IMG/VR virus record: IMGVR_UViG_3300030117_000763
Coordinates: 1 to 24,615 of that record
Strand: one strand, 5' to 3'
Source of the DNA: a virus
DNA: 24,615 nt
Shown: positions 15,301 to 23,660 of the stretch, one piece after another
Position numbering within the stretch: the stretch's first letter is position 1
How the letters are laid out: each line of letters starts with the position of its first letter
Made by a program: the position numbers and the translations under genes
The notes under the pieces: generated by a model
What the model was told of the DNA's origin: nothing
Databases searched by the model: none
Seen by the model: only the letters and a program-made list of their open reading frames with translations

Positions 15301-16064
15301 CCTCTATCTTTTAATTTTGCTTGAACAATTCTATTACCTTTACCTAATACCATAGTAGCACTATCAAAGACTAGACCTATACCCATACCTTCGATAATGT
15401 TCTTCACTTTCATCCAAACAGGATGATCTGTATCTTTAGTACTTAATGGTGTATCTACCCATCCATAACGGTCTCGTAGCATACCTAGTGCGTTCTGTCC
15501 GTCTGATTCCTTAGATATCAAATCTGAGACAGCACCGACACCAGCAGCTCTAACTAAACTATTACTTAGAATACCACCAACTGTTATACCTAATCTAGCT
15601 GCAGTTACTTTAGCAGTAGGTATAATAGCTGCAGCCATGCTACCAAAGTGTACTGTACCTCTTAATAATTTACCCCACCATGTTTTAGTTATGATAGGGT
15701 TCCCATGATTTACGAAAGGATCCCATTCAGGTTTATAGAAACCATTCTCCTTTCTTTCTTTTTGTATTTCACCTGTAAGAGCATCTACTGTACGTTCAGG
15801 GAAAGTAGTTATAGAAGAAGCAGAATCCTGAAGACCACCAGTTAGTATTGATTGTCCTTCTTTAGCGTAAGCTTTTAAATCCCATTTCTCAGCATTCCTT
15901 GGATCTTGCTGAGTAGCTAAAGCTTCACCTTCTTTTTCCTGTTCTTTTTGAATGATAGCTTCTCTACCTGCTTTTTCTTTATTCATCTGATCTGCTTCAT
16001 CAGCAAAAGACTGTGCAGCTTCGACAGTATCATCTATAATTATTTCATTTGGATCTGGTTCCAT
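12375..16064 (-). CDS. Large internal virion protein, T7 gp16-like (1229 aa)
   Basis: Position (last and largest of the internal core set, just before the fibre gene) and size (T7 gp16 has 1318 aa) identify this as the ejected core protein that helps form the DNA conduit across the cell envelope. A Gly/Ala-rich hydrophobic stretch at about 136-182 ([30 protein letters not shown]) could contact membrane. A centre with [15 protein letters not shown] is followed by long helices ([15 protein letters not shown], then [10 protein letters not shown]). I see no lytic transglycosylase motif at the N-terminus, unlike T7. AAGGT (16071-16075) precedes the ATG. Confidence 0.82.
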   Translation of the reverse strand: MEPDPNEIIIDDTVEAAQSFADEADQMNKEKAGREAIIQKEQEKEGEALATQQDPRNAEKWDLKAYAKEGQSILTGGLQDSASSITTFPERTVDALTGEIQKERKENGFYKPEWDPFVNHGNPIITKTWWGKLLRGTVHFGSMAAAIIPTAKVTAARLGITVGGILSNSLVRAAGVGAVSDLISKESDGQNALGMLRDRYGWVDTPLSTKDTDHPVWMKVKNIIEGMGIGLVFDSATMVLGKGNRIVQAKLKDRGKSVEVETLRKGLQELRKNEFEFRGSKNKPIANSEQAAHYSQDDPFIVWENQKRIRKEWGSEEGSAGTVVRPVQKERVAREANVDPDIAEETLKRLMSTERYQKVLDSVGGSRKRLVEVFGDSIAAHQRITLGRNPADMPAEEYLKELFESFDEFDAGTDDAIKTITSKNVVVADMVVGTLLQEIRDRGISGREIADFANLESVDGPLDQIVDTLMTALTETKRARIVKSQNFRELGAGKRRYLKETLSKEMSDTRQSIQSILKIAGDNEDNSLLMALFEAFSSMQTVNSLDDFDAWARKMIIGGEIEGKRQIGAVIRELEGTMIHSILSGPKTPMRAAMGTSTATFLRPISTTLGAAFRYPFNNDATTLRAGMASMNAMMQSIPESFTLFRNKLNSYWSGDLSTVKTRFAEYTKGDDNWEVLRRWAEDSGRATAGDRAWFNMANMARSWNNSNFLTYSTKLMAATDDAFAYILGRAKMREKAMRSALDAQAKGRLTAYSEITPELIRFYEDDFYRQIFDGNGDIVDSATKFARKEVTLTEELDPQGFAGGLNAVFQANPWAKPFFLFARTGVNGLKLTAKHTPGFNFLVKEFNDIAFATPNNLDNVAKYGITNAAELANAKALQTGRFAMGSGLVSMAVWSWMSGNMTGNGPIDRQNRQVWLDAGYKPRHIKIGDVWVGYESIEPFNQIMSMIADVGDYSQLMGEEWTEKQLLKTSLLLAQGITSKSYLAGMQQFVDLFGGRPGQGERIVGNIMNNQVPLAGLRNELGKLFLPYTRELGSGIFQSIRNRNLTSEYLPGQDLPIKYDMFNGKPIKNWDPMTRMFNAISPISLNLDTSPGRQLIFDSGYDLRLSTYYAPDRTDLTDSPRIRSMFQKAIGDQNLERQLDKLAVNPRVIASLEEMHNDIRNGDRGVYEAKDYFHNQKIDQIMQKARGLAWKQIMKDPLIQALITEQVDKRRDRLLKSKQSANILSIYK

Positions 16065-16080
16065 TTATTTACCTTAGTAA

Positions 16081-18816
16081 TTAATTTTCTGGTGGTATTT
16101 TTCGTACAGGTTTAAAGTTCCCATCACTTTGTTTAATTAAATCCCATTCATTTGGGTTAATAATTATATCCATTAATTGCTCTGGATATTCAGGATTTAT
16201 GTCTAATAATTCTGCAAGTTCAACTAATGGTGCAGTTATAGGGGCTTCACGTAAGTAATCTGTAACTTCCTGTGCTCCTCTACCAGATATTATTCTATCT
16301 ATTAATTGATTACCAGTACTTAGTTTACCTTGAGTAACTGATTCAGTCATATCAATAAGTTGATTCAGTCCCTGACCTATTACAGTTCTATCCCATGTTT
16401 CTTTTAATGTTTCAGTAGGCTGTGTTCCTAAAGTAGCCATATCAAATCCAGATTCAGCTTCTTCTGTTACTAACTTAGTATTTACTAATTCAGTAGCTAC
16501 ACCTGGTAGTAAAGTATTGAATCCCAAATATGGAGGTAGTTCACCTACTACTTCATTCCATTGCATTTGAAGATCAGGATCTATTTGTGGTATATTTAAC
16601 CAAGAAGTATCCATTAATCCAATATTCTGATTATTCATCATCTGTCTATTGATTAATACTTGTTGTAGATCTTCTACAGAATCTAAGCTTAAATCAGGAT
16701 GAATAGCATTTAACATACCTACCATCCATTCTGGATCCTCGGATTCAAGTATGGTTCGATAAGTAGTACTATCACTAGGATTCTTCAGTAGTAATTCCTG
16801 TAATTGTGGTATAAGTTTTTCACGTTCTGTTATAGGTTTACCTTCTGAATCTAACATACCTGTAGCTTTTAATCTAGTCATCATCATTTCATGACTAGTC
16901 ATAGTTGTATCACCTATTTTCCATTTTGGTAAAGTTTTATATAATATAGGAATTTCACCTCTACCAGTAGATGCGAAGGTATACGCTTCTTCTAAAGCTG
17001 TTAATTCTCCTTCAACTGGAGTTTTACTATATATCGATTTCGGATTAGAAGTGAATGCAAGTCTAACTGATGCGAAATCAGTTGGTCTATTAGGATCATA
17101 TCCAGCACCAGCACCAGCAAACCCACCTTCATCCCAAGCTTTTAATCTTTTTTCATCGAATGTTAACTCTAAAGCTTCTTTTAAAGCATCAGCATGTGGT
17201 TGCTTTTTATTTATTCTCAAATCTTCATAGGTAGCATGGAAGAAAGGTAAAGCGTGTTGTTCGATAGCTATAAGTTTAGCACCTTTATTACCACTATTTA
17301 CATAAGTACTAGTTAAATAATCAGTATCTATAGTTTTTAAAATATATTCTTCAGTATCTTTTCTTAGATCACCTTTCAAAGAAATACTAGCTTTTTCTAA
17401 TAACTCTTTAAATTTAGTTTTATATTCAATGCTATGAAAAACATTACCTTGATCTTCTGTAACTTCACCTGTTTTATGAAATTGATACTCTAATACATTA
17501 TATGAATCTTCTTCATTTTGTTCTATTGAAGTTTCTAAATTATTTAGTTCTTGAGGATATGGAAGAGTTGGGAATAAAGCTTTAAACTCTTGTCTTTTCT
17601 TAGGGAAATATTCAATCTTTTCTTTTTCAGATAAGTTAGACCAAACTTCCTGAAAATCTGAAAGATTAGCAGTTACCCATGCTGCTACTTCTAATTCTTT
17701 TTTTTCTTCTTCTACTATATAATGTTCCTTTTTTCGATCATGTATAGCTTTTAATACTGGAGTAGAGAAACTAGGTAAATATTCTTGTATAGTTCTTTTC
17801 TTACCACCGTCATTAGGAGTTAATTTATGACTACGGATAGCATCTTCCAATGCTATTACAAAGTCAATATCTAAATCTTCTTTTATACCTGATATAAGAA
17901 AGTCTTGAAGTTCTTCTCTAGCTAAAAGATAACCAGATGTATTAGTCTCAGAAGAGTTCTTGAAATACCCAGCATAAGTTTTCATATAATCTTCTAAGAT
18001 TGGCCCAGCATTTTCGTTATTATTAGCAATACCTTTTAAATCAGAAAAAAGTTTATCTTTACGTTTTTCCTTTGCATCTGCTTTAATAGCTTCTGTATGA
18101 GCTAGTTGATCTTTTGCTAATACAGACTCATGTTGTTTCATCAGAGGCTCTATTAAGTATTTTCTTAATAATCTATCTGGTACCAACCCTTCAAATTCAC
18201 TAGCATACGTTGAATATATATCAGCAGAAATAATCCTACGATCTACTACTGTATTTCTAGGATCATTATAATTCCTTTTTTCTCCGTTAGGTAATTCTGT
18301 AAAAAGAGTATCAAGTGCATATTCTCTAAATGTAGGAGCATACGAAACAGCTTGGTTTAATACTGTTTTATCTTCAAGTAAACCATCCTGTATTGACATA
18401 AGCATTTTAGCTACATCAGGTAAATCTTTTATAGTATTACCTGCTTCTGTATAAGCTACTTTTGCATTTTCATTTGATTCATCTTCTAACTCATCTGTTT
18501 TTTGATTATTACGTATAAAAGTATCAGGGTTACTATAAAACTCACTGAATTTTTTATCAGATTCATTTTTCTGTTTAATGAAATTAGCAATCTTAACACC
18601 TGACTTAGTGAAATCAAGTAGTTGGTCTAGTTGAGATTGCTTATGTCTATCATTATGCATTTTAATGAGATCATCAAAATGCTTATTCATCTTTTTAGTA
18701 TTTTCGTCAATCTGTTTATTGACGGATTCAGCCATATCAGCTTCTGTTTTAAGGTAGTTAGTCTTACTTGTAGGGAAGCCAAGAGAACTACCTTGTGTAA
18801 AGAATGAATTAGTCAT
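16081..18816 (-). CDS. Internal virion protein, T7 gp15-like (911 aa)
   Basis: This is the second internal core protein, inferred from order between the gp14-like and gp16-like genes and from its helical, charged make-up. In T7, gp15 (747 aa) joins gp14 and gp16 in the core and is ejected to build the periplasmic tunnel. The chain has long Lys/Glu helices (ADMAESVNKQIDENTKKMNK near 27-46), no signal peptide and no cysteine-rich or catalytic motif. It is about 160 residues longer than T7 gp15. The ATG overlaps the TAA of the gp14-like gene (TAATG). Primary sequence similarity to T7 is not obvious by eye. Confidence 0.78.
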   Translation of the reverse strand: MTNSFFTQGSSLGFPTSKTNYLKTEADMAESVNKQIDENTKKMNKHFDDLIKMHNDRHKQSQLDQLLDFTKSGVKIANFIKQKNESDKKFSEFYSNPDTFIRNNQKTDELEDESNENAKVAYTEAGNTIKDLPDVAKMLMSIQDGLLEDKTVLNQAVSYAPTFREYALDTLFTELPNGEKRNYNDPRNTVVDRRIISADIYSTYASEFEGLVPDRLLRKYLIEPLMKQHESVLAKDQLAHTEAIKADAKEKRKDKLFSDLKGIANNNENAGPILEDYMKTYAGYFKNSSETNTSGYLLAREELQDFLISGIKEDLDIDFVIALEDAIRSHKLTPNDGGKKRTIQEYLPSFSTPVLKAIHDRKKEHYIVEEEKKELEVAAWVTANLSDFQEVWSNLSEKEKIEYFPKKRQEFKALFPTLPYPQELNNLETSIEQNEEDSYNVLEYQFHKTGEVTEDQGNVFHSIEYKTKFKELLEKASISLKGDLRKDTEEYILKTIDTDYLTSTYVNSGNKGAKLIAIEQHALPFFHATYEDLRINKKQPHADALKEALELTFDEKRLKAWDEGGFAGAGAGYDPNRPTDFASVRLAFTSNPKSIYSKTPVEGELTALEEAYTFASTGRGEIPILYKTLPKWKIGDTTMTSHEMMMTRLKATGMLDSEGKPITEREKLIPQLQELLLKNPSDSTTYRTILESEDPEWMVGMLNAIHPDLSLDSVEDLQQVLINRQMMNNQNIGLMDTSWLNIPQIDPDLQMQWNEVVGELPPYLGFNTLLPGVATELVNTKLVTEEAESGFDMATLGTQPTETLKETWDRTVIGQGLNQLIDMTESVTQGKLSTGNQLIDRIISGRGAQEVTDYLREAPITAPLVELAELLDINPEYPEQLMDIIINPNEWDLIKQSDGNFKPVRKIPPEN

Positions 18817-19388
18817 TATGCTTTAAATCCGAATATGTTATCCCCATCAGAATTAACAGTGGTACCAGTAGCAAATGCAATCATCTCTCTAACAGGTGCT
18901 GTTCTTTGCCATAGACTTTGTTTGAGATAACCAACTGCAGGACCATATGTAGGAGGTAATCCTAATCTTTCTCTATTCATTGCTAGTTTATTTTCGTATT
19001 GTCTTCCTACACCTTGTAGTGCAGTAGACATATCTCTACCAAATGTATTACTAATTTTACTTTCTATTTGTGATTGTTTAGCTAATAGTGCTAAGAAATC
19101 ACCTCTTCCAGCTGTTCTTGAAGCAGAACCACCACCAGCAAATCCAGCAAATTGTTTTTGTCTATATGCTGCTTCAGCCTGTTGAGCTAAAAGTCTTCCT
19201 TGAGATTGTACTTGTAAGGCTCTAGTATATAAATCAGATTTAGTTCTACTTAAACCAGTAGCTGCTGCTGCTTGTCCTCTGATATAACTTGTATAGCTAT
19301 TTAGATGCTTCAGTTCAGCTGATCTAAATGCATAGTCTCTTTTATGTTTTTCAAGCTTAGCTTGTTCTTTATTAGGATCGGCACACAC
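18816..19388 (-). CDS. Internal virion protein, T7 gp14-like (190 aa)
   Basis: Length (T7 gp14 has 196 aa), order and composition all fit the smallest ejected core protein, which forms the pore in the outer membrane. The N-terminal helix is charged (KEQAKLEKHKRDYAFRSAEL). An Ala/Gly/Gln-rich region follows (YIRGQAAAATGLSRTKSDLY, then FAGFAGGGSASR), a pattern usual for this protein. The C-terminal part is LPPTYGPAVGYLKQSLW. The start overlaps the end of the gp13-like gene by 17 nt. No signal peptide, as expected for a protein packed in the capsid. Confidence 0.78.
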   Translation of the reverse strand: MCADPNKEQAKLEKHKRDYAFRSAELKHLNSYTSYIRGQAAAATGLSRTKSDLYTRALQVQSQGRLLAQQAEAAYRQKQFAGFAGGGSASRTAGRGDFLALLAKQSQIESKISNTFGRDMSTALQGVGRQYENKLAMNRERLGLPPTYGPAVGYLKQSLWQRTAPVREMIAFATGTTVNSDGDNIFGFKA

Positions 19389-19812
19389 GGCAAAACTCTA
19401 TAAATGTTAATTGGTTAGGTCCATACTTAAGTTCTCTTAAGAATTTAAAACCTAGAAATTTGAGTAATTTTAAATGAACAACATTGCGTTTATCCACTAT
19501 ATTCCACAGTAAAGGTTCTGTTCTACTCTCAACATACCTCTTAGCTTCTCTAGCAAATGTTATAGGATACTCTAAGATTGCAGGTGTACATAACATCCAG
19601 ATAATACCATCTTTACCAACTCCAGCCATACCAGCAGTCTTACTGTTAGGCACTCTAAAGTATACAGTAGAGCCTTCCTGAGCGATTAATTTAGCATATT
19701 CTATAGGATCGTACCCGTGGCCTTCTTCAAGCTCTCTACGGTCTTCTAGACGTAAATTAGAGGCTACTTCAATAGCAGCCTCCATTGTAATTGGGTGAAT
19801 GTATTTAGACAC
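19372..19812 (-). CDS. GNAT-like protein, T7 gp13-like (146 aa)
   Basis: The C-terminal half matches the pattern of T7 gp13 and of GNAT acetyltransferase folds: EAKRYVESRTEPLLWNIVDK, then NVVHLKLLKFLGFKFLREL (compare T7 LWNYV, HIRFLKTIG). T7 gp13 (138 aa) is needed for assembly of the internal core or tail but is not abundant in virions. An acetyltransferase activity here is unproven. The gene lies between tail tubular B (8-nt overlap) and the gp14-like gene (17-nt overlap), exactly the T7 order. Cysteines cluster at the end (FCRVCRS). Confidence is fair from order plus motif. Confidence 0.77.
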   Translation of the reverse strand: MSKYIHPITMEAAIEVASNLRLEDRRELEEGHGYDPIEYAKLIAQEGSTVYFRVPNSKTAGMAGVGKDGIIWMLCTPAILEYPITFAREAKRYVESRTEPLLWNIVDKRNVVHLKLLKFLGFKFLRELKYGPNQLTFIEFCRVCRS

Positions 19813-22651
19813 GTTTATAATACTTTGATGTATAATCTCCTTCCCAACTCATTGAATGTAATGTAGTTGGTGATGGATTAGTAGATTTTATAGATATATC
19901 AACATTAGTATTCTTTTCGTAAACTGGTATAGTTACCATAGCTTCTTCTAAATAAGGTACACTATCAGGTTTGTATGAATCAAATTGTAATGATTCGTAT
20001 TTATCAGTATAAGGATCTTTACCTAATCTAGTTAGAACTGTATCACATGATCCTATCTTACCTAAGTTTAAATGTATTCTATGTATAACTAATGATGAAC
20101 TGGAATCAGCTTTTACTCTATTACCTTCAGTTCTATTAAGATATATATGAGGTAAATCTACTTGATAATCATATAAATAACCTTTATATGTAGTCATAGT
20201 AGACCAATCTCCAGCTACTGTAAAGGTGCTACCAACAACTGTACCAGTAGAAAATCTACCTGTAAGTCTATCAACAACTGCTAATGCTCCGTGGTCAGGC
20301 CAAAGCAAAGATGGGTTATCGTTTAACCATGGTAAACTGAATGTAGTTTCATTAGTATTAGTATTAAACGAACCATCCATAGCTAACCCAGTAGAATTAT
20401 CTAAATGATAATTAAATGTTCCAAATTGATTAGATGGATCAGTAGTTGATTTTATTATATTAATTTTTTGTAAGAAATTATTTTTATCTAGGAAATAGTA
20501 TTGGTCATCTATTATAAAATGATACTTAATAGGAATGTTGAAGTCCCATTTAAACCATGCAGTCTGTCTTTGTTGCGTTTCATCAGCAAAATACTTTAAA
20601 CCATATACAGTTGTATCAAAACCAGTCCTACCGAATAAAACAATTTGATTTTCTCTAGAATTTGTAATTAGATCTAAATCTTGTGGTAATAAAGAAGGTA
20701 CAAGTTTAGATACTTCTACTACAGTTGGTTCTCCTTCTCTAGTTACAGCAACCATCTGATTAAATCTACTATATCTATTAGAATTATCTATATAACCTAT
20801 ACTAGTACCTAATGATATAGGTGGTATATCTGTATTATAATTGAAAGTAGATATACTTCTTAGTTTAGCTGTATCAGGATTTAATACAGTATCATCTGAA
20901 CTTAATAGAAATTGCTGATTACTACTAAATACAAGTAAACCAGTATTAATTTCAATACCATCAAATAGATCAGAAGGAAATGTAGAACTACATGCTATAT
21001 CAATCGGATCTACAGTACTAGTTGTTAAAGCAGTTTCTACAAAGAAATCAGGTTTACCAAGTGTACCAGGTTTACATAAGATAACATTTTCACCAGATAA
21101 GAAAGCTATTCTATTACGAAAAAATAATACTTTATTTATTTTAGATTCGCCATCAGCAAAAGTAGGGAATGGATTCGTAGTATCATCACCAACTAATCTA
21201 TCAGCATATGTGAATTGTTTAACTGTAAAAGTATCTGTAGCAGTACGTTGTAATACATGTGGCATTGTAGAAGCGTTGAAACTAGTAGCTATACCAGGTG
21301 CTGCACACTCCTCCCAAGATCCTACACCATCTCCATTATCTCCAATAAATTTAAGATAGTAATCATCTTCATCAGATATTCTAGCATTAGATACTTTAAC
21401 TATATACCCATCTTTACATTGATTAGGTAATTCAGTAACATCATTAATAGAGTCTTGCATGACTCTCATTAAATCTGTTTCTACAACTTCTACGTTAAAA
21501 GGACTAGCACAGGATAAGTATATACCATTACCAATTATAGTAGCTGTTATATCTTCACCATTAGTAGATTGTAACTTAGTTTGACCACTCAGCTGTCCTA
21601 GTTCCTTTAATATACCACCAAGTATAATATCGCTACCTACAGCTGTATCAGCATCAAATGGAGTTGGAGTAGGTCGTACAGCTTTGATATTAGCTTTAAC
21701 TTTTACAGTTTCTGATTCGGTAACTGTAATAGTATATACAGCTGAATTAGTATCTCTTCGACCTTGACTGTCAATGTTATAAACCGCACCGCCACCATCA
21801 GTTTGAGTTAAGGTAACAGTTGAGGTATCACCAGTTGTCCAACCTTCTCCACCATGTAATAAATCTACACGTTTACTATATCTACACATGTAATGGCTTG
21901 GTCTAGTACTTCCATCATTAGTTGATGTTTCTGCCCACTGACCTTGTTGACCTAAGATTGTAAGACGGTATGTTAAATTTTCTTTTAGTGACTTATTTGT
22001 TTCAGCACCACTAAATACCTGAGTACCTATACCTGGGCAATGACCAGAACCTGATCCAACATATAAATTGTCAGCAGTAATTTTTAATCTAGTAGCTCTA
22101 TTAATTTCTGTAGTAGCTGTAGATCCAACTGTAGATAGATTCAAAGCATATTGTCTACCATTCTCTGCTCTTAATAATTCAATATAAGCTGCATAAGCAT
22201 CAGGTTTAGCAGTAGAGGTACCAGTAGTAGTGACAACTTTACTTCTATTATTTAAGAATGTTGTATCATTAATAGTTAATGCTTGTACATCTTCAGAACT
22301 TGCAGTAGCTAGATAACTTTTTATAGCCGATTCTCCTCCTGTACCATATTGTACAGTCATCTCGGCACCAGTTGAACAGCTCCATACTCTAACAGAACCA
22401 TCAGCTGCTACTTGACCTATATAAGATCCTTCTGTTTCATCTCTATAATAATGAAACCATGATCCTCCAGTTTGTACATCAGCTAAAGGGTAAGAACCTA
22501 TTCTTACACTACCAGGTCTTTTATATAATCCATATGTAACATCTGGAATACCATTAACTATATTCTTTACTTGACCTGGAAATTTTAATATGTCTGGTTG
22601 CTCGGACATACCACTAACATAATTTGGTATGTTTTGTGATACACTTGTCAT
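19805..22651 (-). CDS. Tail tubular protein B, T7 gp12-like (948 aa)
   Basis: This forms the nozzle of the short tail. The N-terminus (VSQNIPNYVSGMSEQPDILK, then NIVNGIPDVTYGLYKRPGS) closely follows T7 gp12 (ISQSI-x-NLKGGISQQPDILR, VNGWSS-x-x-x-GLQKRP). Further nozzle features are FHYYRDETEGSYIG, GSVRVWS and TAWFKWDF near the last third. It is about 150 residues longer than T7 gp12 (794 aa), so extra insertions are likely, perhaps in the central Thr/Ser-rich portion. Its ATG overlaps the TGA of tail tubular A (ATGA). This is one of the surest assignments in the window. Confidence 0.94.
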   Translation of the reverse strand: MTSVSQNIPNYVSGMSEQPDILKFPGQVKNIVNGIPDVTYGLYKRPGSVRIGSYPLADVQTGGSWFHYYRDETEGSYIGQVAADGSVRVWSCSTGAEMTVQYGTGGESAIKSYLATASSEDVQALTINDTTFLNNRSKVVTTTGTSTAKPDAYAAYIELLRAENGRQYALNLSTVGSTATTEINRATRLKITADNLYVGSGSGHCPGIGTQVFSGAETNKSLKENLTYRLTILGQQGQWAETSTNDGSTRPSHYMCRYSKRVDLLHGGEGWTTGDTSTVTLTQTDGGGAVYNIDSQGRRDTNSAVYTITVTESETVKVKANIKAVRPTPTPFDADTAVGSDIILGGILKELGQLSGQTKLQSTNGEDITATIIGNGIYLSCASPFNVEVVETDLMRVMQDSINDVTELPNQCKDGYIVKVSNARISDEDDYYLKFIGDNGDGVGSWEECAAPGIATSFNASTMPHVLQRTATDTFTVKQFTYADRLVGDDTTNPFPTFADGESKINKVLFFRNRIAFLSGENVILCKPGTLGKPDFFVETALTTSTVDPIDIACSSTFPSDLFDGIEINTGLLVFSSNQQFLLSSDDTVLNPDTAKLRSISTFNYNTDIPPISLGTSIGYIDNSNRYSRFNQMVAVTREGEPTVVEVSKLVPSLLPQDLDLITNSRENQIVLFGRTGFDTTVYGLKYFADETQQRQTAWFKWDFNIPIKYHFIIDDQYYFLDKNNFLQKINIIKSTTDPSNQFGTFNYHLDNSTGLAMDGSFNTNTNETTFSLPWLNDNPSLLWPDHGALAVVDRLTGRFSTGTVVGSTFTVAGDWSTMTTYKGYLYDYQVDLPHIYLNRTEGNRVKADSSSSLVIHRIHLNLGKIGSCDTVLTRLGKDPYTDKYESLQFDSYKPDSVPYLEEAMVTIPVYEKNTNVDISIKSTNPSPTTLHSMSWEGDYTSKYYKRV

Positions 22652-23271
22652 CTTCTAAGATTTTTATAAGGTTGATAAGTAGTTATACAGCTATCATCTG
22701 GCATACCAAACATACTGTGATTACCTTGGTTACATTCATACTCCATGCAAGCTGCCCTTGCAAGAGCTTCTTGTTGAGCTAATAGCCTAACTAGTTCAGG
22801 GTTAGCTACAAGCTGTGTAGCGGCCATTCTAGACGCTCTGTAGGTTATATACCGTTGGAATACTGATGGTATTTTTTCAAATGCATATAAGTATACATAA
22901 TCTAAATCTATTGATAAGTCTTCCCAATCAAATGTATGATCTAGTTTATCATATAAATATCCATCTCTTTTCACTACATCATATTCTTTAGATGCCCATC
23001 CATCTGTTATATCTACTCTTAATACATTATTAGTTATTGCTATTCTTTTCTCACTACCTACAGTAGTCTTACTTGCAGGTACATGATGTTCTGTGTTAAA
23101 GTGCCAACCTTCATTCTGTACATCGACATTAGAATCTCTAAGTAAGTTATATATAAATGCTACTTCTGGATTCTCAAAGGTTAAAGCGGAAATAGGAGAC
23201 TGTCCTATAGCTCCCAGTATTGAGTTTACTGCGGAGAGTTCTGTCTCGTTATCAATTGTTGTGGTAGCCAT
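22648..23271 (-). CDS. Tail tubular protein A, T7 gp11-like (207 aa)
   Basis: This is the adaptor ring between portal and nozzle. Characteristic features are ELSAVNSILGAIGQSPISAL (11-30), NEGWHFNTEHHV near 53-64, and the C-terminal helical block FQRYITYRASRMAATQLVAN followed by RLLAQQEALARAACMEYE. Length is close to T7 gp11 (196 aa). No ribosome binding site is visible before the ATG; the leader reads CAAUAAUCCUU and follows a stable hairpin. The TGA overlaps the next start (ATGA), so A and B are coupled. Assignment is very sure from motif and order. Confidence 0.94.
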   Translation of the reverse strand: MATTTIDNETELSAVNSILGAIGQSPISALTFENPEVAFIYNLLRDSNVDVQNEGWHFNTEHHVPASKTTVGSEKRIAITNNVLRVDITDGWASKEYDVVKRDGYLYDKLDHTFDWEDLSIDLDYVYLYAFEKIPSVFQRYITYRASRMAATQLVANPELVRLLAQQEALARAACMEYECNQGNHSMFGMPDDSCITTYQPYKNLRR

Positions 23272-23290
23272 AAGGATTATTGTTTAAGGA

Positions 23291-23308
23291 GGGAGACCGA
23301 AGCCTCCC
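23291..23308 (-). terminator. UUCG-tetraloop hairpin, possible late terminator or processing site
   Basis: The minus-strand RNA reads GGGAGGCUUCGGUCUCCC, a perfect 7-bp stem (one G-U pair) closed by C(UUCG)G. It lies between the small post-capsid gene and tail tubular A, where T7 has terminator Tphi. No run of U follows (UCCUUAAAC), so it could instead be a leaky terminator, an RNA-stability element or a processing site. Confidence 0.55.
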
Positions 23309-23315
23309 TATTTAT

Positions 23316-23492
23316 TTAAGTTACATCGCAGCTTATACCAGCATAAGCAATTCTGAGGTTTTGAGTTTCAGATTTGATAGCATTAGAACTACGAATACCA
23401 GATCCCCCACCATCTGTGCGGGATACGCTTTCGCGGACTGCAACAGCAGCACTGCATACAGCAGTGTTACCAGCAGCGACTGAGTTAGCCAT
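23316..23492 (-). CDS. Small Ala/Ser/Gly-rich protein after the capsid gene (58 aa)
   Basis: A short gene lies between the 48-aa gene and the hairpin. It encodes MANSVAAGNTAVCSAAVAVR, then SRTDGGGSGIRSS, and ends RIAYAGISCDVT. It has two cysteines and only three acidic residues in addition to the C-terminal Asp. The coding region is GC-rich for this genome (about 58% at 23401-23460), which may reflect codon selection for high expression. Starting nine bases after the upstream stop without a clear ribosome binding site, it is probably coupled. Its place next to the capsid gene and its small size suggest a minor head or decoration protein. No homology is claimed. Confidence 0.72.
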   Translation of the reverse strand: MANSVAAGNTAVCSAAVAVRESVSRTDGGGSGIRSSNAIKSETQNLRIAYAGISCDVT

Positions 23493-23501
23493 AATTATTT
23501 A

Positions 23502-23648
23502 TTAAGAAACTGCTCCTATATCAGTAGGTGACAAATGCTGTCTACCATACTCTTTAGGAGTTGGAGGGTTGATAATAACAACTTTAGAAACAGTACCTAT
23601 AGTATTACTTCTAGTTATAGTTGTCGATGTACCAGGTCTAAGAGACAT
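23502..23648 (-). CDS. Small protein directly after the capsid gene (48 aa)
   Basis: The gene encodes MSLRPGTSTTITRSNTIGTV, then SKVVIINPPTPKEYGRQHLS, ending DIGAVS. A clear AGAGGT (23656-23661) lies seven bases before the ATG and reaches into the capsid stop codon. The protein is Thr/Ser-rich with a Pro-Pro turn, without a membrane span or signal peptide. I do not recognise the family. Its position immediately after the major capsid gene makes a small head component (decoration or cement) plausible. Same-strand spacing of 12 bases from the capsid stop and 9 bases to the next start supports it as a real gene. Confidence 0.72.
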   Translation of the reverse strand: MSLRPGTSTTITRSNTIGTVSKVVIINPPTPKEYGRQHLSPTDIGAVS

Positions 23649-23660
23649 AATATATACCTC

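Noticed and set aside
23280-23483. Plus-strand open frame beginning ATGTTTAAGGAGG
   Set aside because: The AGGAGG lies after the start codon and belongs to the hairpin stem, and the frame is antisense to the 58-aa gene that fits the operon.
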